From NCBI RefSeq assembly GCF_048564905.1, contig NC_132996.1, positions 55,712,501-55,776,500 on the forward strand: a DNA stretch of 64,000 nucleotides, written 5' to 3'. Each line of letters opens with the position of its first letter. Positions within the stretch are counted from its first letter, which is position 1. Positions 21,301-31,215 of the stretch are shown in pieces. The notes under the pieces were generated by a model that searched no databases, had not been told where the DNA came from, and saw only the letters and a program-made list of their open reading frames with translations. The position numbers and the translations under genes are program-made. This DNA is from Vicugna pacos (lineage: Eukaryota > Chordata > Mammalia > Artiodactyla > Camelidae).

Positions 21301-22320
21301 ACTTTAAATGCTTAGCCCTTGATCCGATGTCTGCCTCTCCCTTAAAAGCAATCTTTTTCTCTCCTTTCAGAGGCTTATCCAGATTCATCTCCAATACATC
21401 CCCTTTCAGAACATTTCCTCTTTGCTATGGATGCAAGCACTACCTCTCATGTAACTAAAGGTTATTTATGTTTCCATAGGTTAGAGTCAGTCTCATAAGG
21501 ATCTTCCCAAAGAAAAGGAAACAAAAAGTCTATGTATTGCAAGCACATCCCAACAAAAGACTCTTCACTGTCCTGCCAACCTCCAGACTAACTGACACTC
21601 TTATTTGCATAAGTGGAGAAGGAGGAAGTAGAGAGAGACAGATGGGTGAATATCAATTGATGTTCGCAAGCCTGAACAATGCTGTTTGCGTTTGTCAACC
21701 CAGCTTCTCAAACATCAAGTATTATTTCAGTATATCACAACCTAGCAGTGACACATACAGTGCCACTCTGGCAGAGGCTCCCTTGATTTATCTGCACAGT
21801 AAGGACTGCCACGTTGTTACACTTACTATATAACTTGCAGCTGAGGTGAACTTTAAATTTGGGAGTGGAAAAGAAATCTATGCCTCATCTAAGTCCTGAT
21901 GTACCATCCAAGAAAATTCCTGAGACTTGATAATCACTTCAGTCTTGAAAAATAAAAATGAAGAAAAATAAAATATGATGTCAGATTTTGATGATGAAGA
22001 TTTTCAATGCATTTACCTGCATATTATAAATGCTTAGATGCAGTGAAAATATATGTATCAATAATCTTTGGAGAAATACATTTTAAAGCTTTCATATTTA
22101 AATGTTCCATTTTATATAACCTCACATCCAGGAGAACTTTTAATCTCTTTCTACTGTCTTGAAATGACACAATTTTCAGTGGAAACACAGACTCTGACAG
22201 AATCTTTTCCTCTATCATCACTATCATAGAAATGATATTGCTTATAAAACTGTGAGCAATTGTGATATTGTCTATACTGGAAGAGGGGTGTCCCAAGCAA
22301 AACTAGTAGGAGTGATTTAT
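21301..22320. other. Unique sequence, nothing recognised
   Basis: A 98-codon plus frame (21537-21833) and a 90-codon minus frame (22024-22296) carry no recognised domain. The latter overlaps the frame that runs out of the L1 fragment downstream. Confidence 0.4.
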
Positions 22321-22698
22321 AAATGACATCTTCCAATCCAAGAGCATGGGTATCTTTCCATTTTGTAAAGTCTTCTTTAATTTCCTTCATCAATGGTTTA
22401 TAGTTTTCTGTGTATAATTCTTTCACCTCCTTGGTTAGATTTATTCCTAGGTATTTTATTAATTTGGGTGCTATTTTAAAGGGGATTGTTTCTTTACTTC
22501 CTTTTTCTGTTGATTCATCGTTAGTGTAAAGAAATGCAACTGACTTTTGAACGTTAATCTTGTAACCTGCTACCTTGCTGAATTCTTCGATCAGCTCTAG
22601 TAGTTTTTGTGTGGACCTTTTAGGGTTTTCTATATATAGTAACATGTTGTCGGCATATAGTGACACTTTTACCTCTTCTTTAAAAAAAATGACATCTT
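22321..22698 (-). mobile_element. Internal L1 ORF2 fragment inserted in antisense polarity, with target-site duplication
   Basis: A 12-bp direct repeat AAATGACATCTT lies at 22321-22332 and 22687-22698. Between them is about 354 bp of young L1 ORF2 whose coding sense is the minus strand. The short poly(A) (A8 at 22682-22689, overlapping the duplication) is on the plus strand, opposite to ORF2 sense. The element therefore came from an antisense transcript containing L1, or from a twin-priming inversion in which only the inverted part and the A-tail remain. The insertion site TTTAT/AAATG fits the L1 endonuclease preference. Confidence 0.85.
22333..22666 (-). pseudogene. L1 ORF2p reverse transcriptase remnant
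   Basis: The minus-strand frame reads [16 protein letters not shown], then [21 protein letters not shown] and later [20 protein letters not shown] and [12 protein letters not shown]. This is L1 reverse transcriptase from the catalytic motif onward. The expected YADD/FADD active site reads YADN here, so the second catalytic aspartate is lost. Past the duplication the frame runs into unrelated flank as far as 22151. No function is expected. Confidence 0.92.
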
Positions 22699-22699
22699 A

Positions 22700-23090
22700 T
22701 ATAATACAAAGGATCTAAACACCTCAAATGAAAGGGAACAATACATTTCATGAGCCTTTCAATTAACCCTTACGTATTTGGAGCTATGTTTTTTAATCAT
22801 CTTTCATGTGGTTGTATAGATTGGTACAATAAAATCTTCTACAATTAGCCTTTGCAAATCTTAAGGTATTCAATCAAAAGTGAGACACTATAATTCTCTG
22901 GTGATCATATGTTTTTTAAATGTATAATGTGCAGTGAAACAGGAATCTTCTATCCTACTAGGGAGAGTGCAATTTGATGCAACTTTAGTGGAAACAATGT
23001 GACTGTAAGTATCAAGTCCTAAAGTGAGTTCACATCATTTCAACCAGTAAGTTGAATCTGAGAAGTGCATACTAATTTTTTTTTAAATTA
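22700..23090. other. AT-rich unique sequence, nothing recognised
   Basis: No frame over 60 codons, repeat or RNA gene was recognised. Confidence 0.4.
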
Positions 23091-23800
23091 AAAATGTGGA
23101 CAAAATACTTATTATGTCAGCCAACTAAAAGAAACAGCTGGGCCCTCTCTAAGCATCCTTTCAACAGGGCTGAAGCTGAAGAAAAGCTGGCTCTTTCTGG
23201 TGCCCCTGAGGCAGCCCCTGCCCCCAACCTCTCTAAAATTCTGCATTTACCATCCAGTGGTGTACAGGAGCGAGGTCCAACATGCTCATGAAAGATGACG
23301 GTTAAATTTTCAAAAATTTTGTGAGCTGGATGCTTAAAGAAATAAATCACATTTAACTATTCTCTGTGCTCTTGAGGTTTTGGACACCTGTTATGCCTGC
23401 ATGGGGGGATGTTATATAATGCTACGGTGCTGTACCTCTTCTCTCAATGCCACATTCAGTGATGTCACACTGGTAGCTTGAAACTGGCCACGATGGAAGT
23501 ACTTAATAGAAATCAGCAAACATTATGAATCAGGGCTTTATTTCTTGTTTGGTTGATTGTTTCTCAACTTTTTGTTTTATTATTATCACCCTCTAAGGAG
23601 TCCTTTTAGATATTTTTGGCCTAATTGTCCCCTCCTCATGAAATATTTAAACCACAGGCGTAATACTGTTTGTGTACTACATGTACATCTAAACTTTATA
23701 CATGAAAAAAGCAACATATTTTGCTCCATCCCAAGAGCCAGTTTTTGCCCCCAAGGGGCCATATCACCCTCTTGGAGAATGCATAGTCAAAACTGAAAAA
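23090..23800. other. Possible unassigned old DNA-transposon-like sequence
   Basis: 23560-23795 starts near GTTTCTCAACTTTT and ends near CTTGGAGAATGC, like the imperfect inverted ends of hAT MITEs. The text between (TTTGCTCCATCCC, TTTTGCCCCCAAGGGGCC) looks repeat-like, but I cannot name a family. Part of 23090-23340 may belong to another old element. The ORFs here are chance. Confidence 0.3.
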
Positions 23801-24495
23801 GTGATGGAAAAGACGTTAATAATGCAAATTAAACTTGCATGTCTATTGTCTGCAGACATTACATTGTGGACAACACAGCAAACTGAGAAATATTCTTTCA
23901 GTATTTGAATATTATTATCCAATTCAACAAAGAGCTTGCTTGCTTCATTTACAAACTAGTGAAGTCTCAGTATGTCTTTGTTGTTTCACTTTGGACTTAC
24001 ATGTTAATGTAAATGAAAGTATCAGTCAATATTCATACTGAAAGTACATTCATTTGTCAGTTGCAACCATAGATTGGCTAAAGATGCAAGACTTCTGTAA
24101 AAAATCAACAAAAGGGTTCTGTGAAAATCAATCGGCCGCATGGAATTTATAATAAAGAACATTCTATATTTTATCACTATTTGTAAATTGTGTCTCGTAC
24201 ATCCTTTATATCAGTAAGGCTTATAAAAATATACATATATATATTACATGTCATATATTTTCTCCTGAGAGCTGGCTGCTAAACGTTTACTGGCTCACCG
24301 CTGTGTATAAGCCACATTTAAAATCAAAGCAACATGAATATCTGCACCAAATTGTTGAAATTCCGTTCAAACATTTTCAGAAACAAATATCGACCAGGGT
24401 TGCAAAGGTTAACTCTGGGACGGAGATTAGGAGAAATACTTTTAACATCTATTTCAGTCTTTTCAAATTTTCTGAAAGAGATATATATTCCTATT
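23801..24495. other. AT-rich unique sequence
   Basis: Short AT microsatellite near 24230-24245. Two overlapping frames at 24303-24522 lack motifs. Confidence 0.4.
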
Positions 24496-24503
24496 AAAAA
24501 CAA

Positions 24504-24626
24504 ATTTTGGGGGGATAATTAGGTATTTATGTATGTATGTATGTTTCTGTTTGTTTTTAATAGTGGTACTGGACCTCGTGCATGCGAAGCACGCACTCTA
24601 CCACTGAGTTATACCCTCCCCTCCGG
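24504..24626 (-). mobile_element. Camelid SINE, B box deleted
   Basis: On the minus strand it begins GGGGAGGGTATAACTCAGTGGTAGAG with a good A box, then GCGTGCTTCGCATGCACGAGGTCC, but jumps straight to AGTACCAC. The 14 bases holding the B box (GGTTCAATCC type) are absent, with GG microhomology at the deletion edges. The tail is rich in TATG/AAAC repeats (plus strand 24525-24546). Internal pol III transcription should be crippled. Confidence 0.9.
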
Positions 24627-24629
24627 TAT

Positions 24630-25575
24630 TCCCTTCATTTGATACAAAATTTTTCCATTTTCCATCATCCCCAACCACACCCAAATGTAACACCACAACA
24701 CTGTCAGGAAGTGACCTAGGGATCCCTATGGAGAATGGAAGGATCAGTCTGAGGAGAGAATGAAAACCAGTGGAGAAGAAAAGGAATAAAGAGGATCTGG
24801 TTAAAATAAGGAGAAAAAGAGACTGGAAAAGACAAAGAACTGAAGGCATCCATCCCAAGGTTGTTCTGGGAGTGGGGACCGTGCAATTCCAGAGGATGGG
24901 GAGATCAGCACACAGGGAACCCCTAGGAGAGTCAACCTTGCCAATAAAAATAAACAAGAAAAAAAAACAATTTAAGAAATAGCAGCAGCAGAATGTACTC
25001 CGCCTTTGGCCGTCCCAAATCTGTTAATTACCGACATTCAGATCTGGGAAGGCAGCTCTCTCCTGTCACGTGGGGGGCAAACTGCCAGCTCGCCAGTGAG
25101 GAGAGCCTGGCTCTGCATTGTTGTTTTCAACTTGGTAATCTAATTCTGTGGCAGCGGTGCTGGCTGTATATTTGGGGTAAAATTCTTCTGAAATGTTCTC
25201 ACTGATATACTCAGGGATGGCATGTTCCAATTCAAGCATGACACTATTGCAGCTCTTATTCTGGACCCAAGTAACAGCATCAGGAGAAGTATGTACGCCT
25301 CCAATTTTCATGAAAGCACACTTTATGGACCTTTCTGACTAGCACTCAGGTGCAGACATTTCTGAGGAAGAATCAAGGAGATTTTTTAGCAGATTTCCTT
25401 ACAACTTTAAAGTAGCAGCGGGGCATTGTCCTTCATTGGAGGCTGGCATTAAGTGCAAACCCCCAGGAAAACAGTACAATCAGAAACCAAATTTTAAAAA
25501 TCTAGGTCTTAAAATACATTTATTTAAAATGTTCTTTTTTTTTTTTTTTCCAATTGTGTAAGAACCAAGAAGGGA
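24630..25575. other. Unique sequence, nothing recognised
   Basis: Contains a T15 run near 25535. The 119-codon minus-strand frame (24598-24957) starts outside and reads into the SINE, so it is not a gene. Confidence 0.4.
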
Positions 25576-25579
25576 GGAC

Positions 25580-25706
25580 GGGGAGGGTAGAGCTCAGTGG
25601 TAGAGCACATGCCTAGCACGCATGAGGTCCTGGGTTCACTCCCCAGCACCTCCATTAAATAAATAAATAGATAAACCTAATTACCCACTCCCTAAAAAAG
25701 AACAAC
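25580..25706 (+). mobile_element. Camelid SINE, near full length
   Basis: GGGGAGGGTAGAGCTCAGTGGTAGAGCACATGCC...GAGGTCCTGGGTTCACTCCCCAGCACCTCC with an A box (about 25589-25600), a B box GGTTCACTCC (25633-25642, one change from GGTTCAATCC) and an ATAAATAAATAAATAGATAAA tail. A possible imperfect duplication AAGAAC(C)AAGAAG / AAGAACAACAAG flanks it. This is the best-preserved promoter pair of the five copies. Confidence 0.93.
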
Positions 25707-25709
25707 AAG

Positions 25710-26580
25710 TCTCACTGTGACTCAGTTAAAAAATTAATAAATTCTTCTTTCTCGTACGTCCTCTCTACTCCATTTCCCAGCTAAAAAATTCCATCTGTAC
25801 CCCTGAATTATCATCTAATTCCCATACTTCTAAACAACAACAAAGCTGAGAATTAACAGTTAAAAGAGGCAAGTTCCAAGACTGGCAAATTCTAGTCATA
25901 GCAAGAAATAAAGTCCTTTTGCGTAAGTAATATGCCGTGCCTTTCTGACGCATGTATCCTATAGGGGTCTCTAATCGAAACATTTAATTTACAGAAAACA
26001 GATGGCTCTAGCTTTCCTACCAACTTCTGTTTGTTATGAGAAATCTGAAGCCAGAGATATTTTCCTTAGCGAGCCTGAAAAACTAGAGAGCGGATATAGG
26101 GGGTAAAAAAAAAAAGAGTTAGTGATAGGAATAACTTCTGAGACATTATCATTCACTGGTCTAAAAAGTCTGGTCCATAGTTTCAGGAAGATTATCCGTT
26201 GTTTGCCTCCAGTGACATAAATCATGTGTGAAAGTGGGTTTTATAGATGTCTCAGTAGACCTCACCGTCGAACTGATCCTCCCATTTCTGTGCCGGCTGC
26301 TGACTGTAAATCATCAGCCCTCCACGGAGCTAGGCTTTGCGGATGAACTACAGAGCAGTTCTGGCTCTCTCTGGGGCCGTGACATTCTGCTGGAAGGTGC
26401 TGGCGGTGTGACCCCAGTCAAAGAAAACTCAGGCTAAAATAATTCACACAAAGGAGGCCATGCCCACCTCCACAGTTCAAGTCAGTGGCTAATTACAGTA
26501 GGCAAAAGTTTAAAAACCAAAAATGTTGTAATAATCCTAACAATTGCAAGGCAGGTCTCATTTTTGTATAATAAGGTAAT
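25710..26580. other. Unique sequence, nothing recognised
   Basis: Several 60-72 codon frames on both strands without domains. Confidence 0.4.
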
Positions 26581-26584
26581 TAAA

Positions 26585-26728
26585 AGAGTTTCAGAGTCAA
26601 ACTGATGAGAATTAGAAGCCCCTTCCTGCCACATCTTATTAGCTGTACATACAATCTGAGGCATCACAAGATGCTAATTTCCCTGAATCTCAGTTTTTTC
26701 ATTCATAAAATGAAGCGAAGCAAAATCA
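26585..26728 (+). mobile_element. MIR SINE
   Basis: CCTTCCTGCCACATCTTATTAGCTGTACATAC...CTGAATCTCAGTTTTTTCATTCATAAAATG is the MIR core. Confidence 0.78.
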
Positions 26729-26897
26729 AAATCAAAAACAAAACAAAAAAGAACCCTGTGCTCATCTGAGAGTTAACTGAAGTGACTTCTGTAATGTCAT
26801 TAGCACGTGATAAGATTGCAGTAAAACTGTGGCTGTTTTTAGTTCCAACTCCATAATAAAAACTGGGCATTATTCTTATGCCATTTTTTACATGAGA

Positions 26898-27112
26898 ATG
26901 AATTGTACAGATCTTAGGAGCAGATCTGATTATGAACCCTGGCTCCACCACTTACTCCACTGTGAGCAGGACATTTAGCCTCTTCAAATTCCTCTTATGC
27001 AAACTGCGAAAAACGACCTCCACCTTGAAGGTGAAGGTTTCGCACCCTGTGTTTAAAGCACACAAACGTAGTATCTGGCACATAAGATTATTATATGCAA
27101 AAAGTGTCGCTG
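26898..27112 (+). mobile_element. MIR SINE
   Basis: GGAGCAGATCTGATTATGAACCCTGGCTCCACCACTTACTCCACTGTGAGCAGG...TCTTCAAATTCCTCTTATGCAAACTG...GTATCTGGCACATAAGATTATTAT is a near full-length MIR. Confidence 0.82.
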
Positions 27113-27184
27113 AACTGGCAAATTTATCTTTGGGGTTGGAAAACAAGGCAGTTTCTAACAATAATAATAATTTACCTGCTTACA

Positions 27185-27305
27185 GTACTATTACACTTCA
27201 TCATTTCAAAATCGTCTTATCTCAAGTCTTTTTTCAAGTAGGCGAGGTAGGAATTATACCCATTCTCAAGATGAGGAAAATGAAGTGTTCTAACATTTCT
27301 GTAAA
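27185..27305 (-). mobile_element. MIR SINE fragment
   Basis: CATTTCAAAATCGTCTTATCTC...GTAGGCGAGGTAGGAATTATACCCATTCTCAAGATGAGGAAAATGAAG is reversed MIR. Confidence 0.65.
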
Positions 27306-27319
27306 GCTGTGTGTGTGTA

Positions 27320-29090
27320 TGAGAAAAAGAAAAGTCACATTAGTGGATAATTAAATTTTAATGAAGTGGGAAAATCTCCAGCAATGGCTCATACTATTAA
27401 AAATGAAGAATGCTGAGAAGTGAAAAATGTTTTGAATCCTCTGAGCCTTCAGTGTCGCTGCTTTTCCACTTCCACATATTTATGATTGAATCGCTATTGT
27501 TTGATGAGCCATTTTATCCTAAGTGGCACTATTGAAGAGATTAATGAGCCAGGAGACCTGGTGAGTTAAATTAACATTTTGAAAGTTAAAATTTATCCAG
27601 ATTAATAATAATTAAACCTACAAAATATGCCAGAGCAACACCACCAAGATTAATCCTGTCCCACTGTAAAAATCATTCACTTTATATCCTAGAATTAGTC
27701 ATGAAAAGACCCGTCTCTGAACACCAACTACAGTTACTGTTTAGAACTGCAATTACTGCTCAGAAATACAAGTTTAAAGATTCAAACAGAACGGAATGCT
27801 AGATAAAAAGCACACACATTATTAGGAGTCAGACTTAAAATGAATGTACTGAATGAATACAAACTCATATTTGAGGCAAAAACAAACTCTTAAAACATTT
27901 AAGCCTTTTAATTTATTGTTTTGGAGACTAGATAAGTAAACTCTATCCAATCATTGCAGGAATAAGAGTTTCAATGTGTACAGTAATTCTGAAAAGTATA
28001 TTTCCTCCATTTAGATTTTCTCTTGTTTTATGGCTGTATCAGCATCACTAACCACATGTTGCTCTTAAAGTAGCCAAAACCAGTATCTTCAAGGTCTTTT
28101 TATTTTTCCTCCTAGAAGGAAAATATTTCAAGGTGGAAAAGAATCAGCTCAATAAGGAAAACTTCAGTCTCCCTAAGCATCTTTCTCTTTCTTGGTTGTC
28201 TCACTTCGATTAATTTTGCCATTACTATACCACCCTTGCCCTCAGATGTGTACTATCTCCCCTTAATTTCTAATTTTGACCAATTGTGTCCATTAAGGTA
28301 GATTTTTTGCTTCCCCTTCGCTTAGACAAACATGGATTTTAAAACGTATCGGGGAGGGGGCAAACTAAATAAATGTACGAAAATCATCAAAACATTCTTG
28401 GGCTTATGCCCAGATTGCTTACTCCAGAGTTTATGGCTGCCTCAACCAAGGAACTGTCCCCTGAACATCTTTACACCTTCTTACAGCAAACACAAAACGT
28501 GAGTCAGATTCCCCACTTGAATCCATTTTTCGGGCTTTCTTCTAAATCCCACAGCCTATCTCATAAGTTATGTTTGGGGAATATTCTAGGTGACTATTTC
28601 TGGAAATATTCTCATCTTCCAGTTGTCAATCACCGCTTGACAACAAGGATTGTCACCGCTACAGGAGATAACCCTATCCTCTAAGCAATTTTACACTAAA
28701 TAAAGCTGCAAAGCAAATAAATACTTTGAGCAAATATCAGATCCCATCACAAGATTAACACATGTATGGCCTAAGACATTGTTATTTTCATACCACCTTA
28801 ACCAACGGGAGAGTTTCAGAATTAATTAATTACTCATTGCTTTCGTAGAGAGACATCATGCCAAGAATTAATGAGAGTAATCCATTAACCTATCCAACCA
28901 GTGATACGTGTGGGTGTGAGTGTGGGTGTGCATGTGTGTCCATAACAAAACTTGAACTTTCTTTCCCATACTTTTCCCATTTCATTTACATACTATTTGG
29001 AGTAGAAATGCAGTAAGAAATCTTACTAATGGAAACTTAGATTTTATTTGCAAAGAATAAGGGAGAAGATAGTCAGAGGGCTTGTTTTGA
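27320..29090. other. 1.8 kb repeat-poor block; candidate regulatory DNA at 27360-27860
   Basis: No transposon body is recognisable over 1.8 kb. 27360-27860 holds GATTAATCC (27648-27656, OTX/PITX-like), ATTAATAATAATTAAA (27601-27615) and paired TGATGAGCC / TAATGAGCC. A 103-codon frame at 28373-28684 has no recognisable family. Short TGTG-rich text lies near 28905-28938. Confidence 0.3.
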
Positions 29091-29094
29091 GGAA

Positions 29095-29165
29095 AAGGAA
29101 GGAGCTCTGGAGTCAGAAGACCCCTGTCTGAGCTCTGGTTCCACCGTCTATACATTTATATATGA
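29095..29165 (+). mobile_element. MIR SINE 5' fragment
   Basis: GGAGCTCTGGAGTCAGAAGACCCCTGTCTGAGCTCTGGTTCCACC is the MIR 5' tRNA-like part. Confidence 0.75.
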
Positions 29166-29269
29166 AATTATATATGACATCATTTATTCTGAAAGTTCAA
29201 AGATGACTGTTTTAGTCTGAATCAAGGTCCATCAATCAGATGCTCTCTTTCAGGAGTAGTGAGGGAGTG

Positions 29270-29465
29270 AGGATTTTGAAGTCACAGTATCTACATTTGG
29301 AAACTATATACCTTTGAACAAGCCACTTAATCCTCCAGGCCTCAGTTACTTTAACTACTAAAGGGGGAAATGCAACATACCACTCTAGAGAGTCACTAAG
29401 AATAAATGAGATTAGGTACATAGAAGTATTTTCAAAGAACGAAAGAGCAATAAATATCCATTGCT
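29270..29465 (+). mobile_element. MIR SINE
   Basis: GAACAAGCCACTTAATCCTCCAGGCCTCAGTTACTTTAACTACTAAAGGGGGAAATG...GAATAAATGAGATTAGGTACATAGAAG follows MIR core and 3' order. Confidence 0.8.
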
Positions 29466-29674
29466 TTCTCTTTCTCTTTTCTCAGTGAAACACATGAGCG
29501 TATTTAGATGATCTTGTCTTCATTAAGAACTCTTATCACCAAAACTGGTATCAACTAAACTCAGGAAAATGAGAAAAGGAGTCTGTATTTCTTTTGTATT
29601 TCCCAGATGGCTTCGCACAACGCTAGACACATAAGCCAGATGTACAAAGGGGACAGTGTACCTATCCTGGGGGC

Positions 29675-29795
29675 AAAGATCTGACTTTGCATTTGAGTCA
29701 CCTCTGACAAATCACTTAACCCCTCTGCACGTGTGTGGAGTGAGGGGGTTAGACTGCATGAGCTGCAAGGCTTCTTCCAGCAATTTTCTCTCATT
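29675..29795 (+). mobile_element. MIR-type SINE fragment
   Basis: CACCTCTGACAAATCACTTAACCCCTCTGCACG...GGGGGTTAGACTGCATGAGCTGCAAGGCTTCTTCCAGC matches the MIR core with the TTGGACTAGATGATCT...CTTCCAGC tail variant. Confidence 0.68.
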
Positions 29796-29799
29796 ATCC

Positions 29800-30555
29800 A
29801 GAACCTGTTTGCTCACTGACAGATTATGTTCATTCTTTGTTCAAAGGATTGGTGTTGTCTTTGCTTTTTTAATGTACTGATTGACCCCTAAAGAGGGAGG
29901 TTAGATAAACATACGAACATATACATCCTCACACAAAGGACTTAACACAGTATTGGGCAAAACGGAGTGTGAGTTGCTTGGTGGCCATTAGTGGGGATTT
30001 TATTCATGTAATCTTCAGTGGAGCTGAAACTGACAAACAGTCATAATCTGTTACTCCGTAATAGAACATATGAACCGATTCATTATAGGCCTGAGAAAGC
30101 AGACATGTTTACCACAGACATAATTGTTAGATATTGTATTGAAATTATGCAATAAACTGAGAGGAACCATCACACATATATGCAGCTCAGAGAAGGTTCA
30201 CAGTTGATTTATATGTCTTCTACCAGTATTAGAGACATAGTGCTTTCCAAACAGTAAACATTTTTAACTAAAAAGACAAAAATATCAAATTTCAGCAATC
30301 AAATCTCCAAGCAAAAGTGTACGCGTTTCGTAACAAACGGTAAAACTCCTTATTGGTAGGTTTCTCTAATCAATTACGAGTAAACAGATTTCCAAAATGT
30401 TGACAAATAAAATTCAGTAATAAATATTTCTTAGACTTGATTTTTTGAAGGACATTAATTTTATCCCCAGTTTAAAATGCAAAATAAATTTAAAAAGAAT
30501 GGAGACAAGAAGAATTCGATGCAAGGTTGGAGAGGTAAATAACATTTTTCCAAAC
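29800..30555. other. AT-rich unique sequence, nothing recognised
   Basis: No frames over 75 codons and no clear repeat. Confidence 0.4.
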
Positions 30556-30559
30556 CTAC

Positions 30560-30752
30560 GCTATGCAAGTCATTGTGCTGTGTAATTTTACGTACTTCAT
30601 CTTGAATCATTACAAGCTATGAAGAAAGCAATAGTGTCTTTGCATTATGTATGTGGAAACAGACTTCCATAAATATCAAGTGACTGGTGCTGATCACAGA
30701 TCCAGGGAAACGGAGCCAGGATAGAAACTCATATTTATCTTACTCTAGACTA
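30560..30752 (-). mobile_element. MIR SINE
   Basis: ACGCTATGCAAGTCATTGTGCTGTGTAATTTTACG...GTATGTGGAAACAGACTTCCATAAATATCAAGTGACTGG...GGAGCCAGGATAGAAACTC is a reversed MIR. Confidence 0.7.
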
Positions 30753-30814
30753 GAAGAGTGAGTGCATCCTTTTTCCATTATATCAAACTATCTCGAAGTG
30801 CACCATTTAGACCT

Positions 30815-31215
30815 GGACAAGAGAAAACTGCCTCCAGCTTCAGGGTTCACATTGACCTTGTCCTTGCAGGGCTGCTCCAAGCCAGTGACGGAGCCAAGTG
30901 GGGTTATGAGAGGCAAATGCGCTCCTGCCCTGAATGCACCTCTTCTAATGGGCCATCTTTGCTCCAGGCCTCCCCATCTGTCTGCCTCAGACTTCCTTAG
31001 TGTGACACTCCATCTGAGGCTCCTTCCACTCCATCATATTCCTTCCTTCGCTCTCTTCTTGGATGTCAAACTCACTTTGTGGTCTGAAGACTCCCTCCAT
31101 CAGCTCCTGTTCCTTCTTCCCTTCATCATTCACAGGCATTTCCACAAATAAGTATCTTGCATATCAAATTTCCTTTTGTCCTCAGCTTTTTAGAGCACCC
31201 AAACTGATTCTGCTG
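30815..31215 (+). repeat. 5' LTR of the fossil ERVL-type element
   Basis: Aligns by eye with the 3' LTR at 33361-33735 (shared GGCTGCTC..., ACTTTGTGGTCTGAAG and a common end). Heavily diverged; boundaries approximate. Confidence 0.6.

Noticed and set aside
25580-25660. Possible tRNA gene
   Set aside because: A and B boxes are present, but the sequence is the tRNA-derived head of the camelid SINE followed by its own body and A-rich tail. It does not fold as a complete tRNA with a matched acceptor end.
26932-27354. 140-codon open frame on the plus strand
   Set aside because: Lies across two MIR SINEs and has no protein family signature.
27541-27580. Possible exon end at CCTGGTGAGTT
   Set aside because: A single donor-like match with no open frame, acceptor or coding signal upstream.
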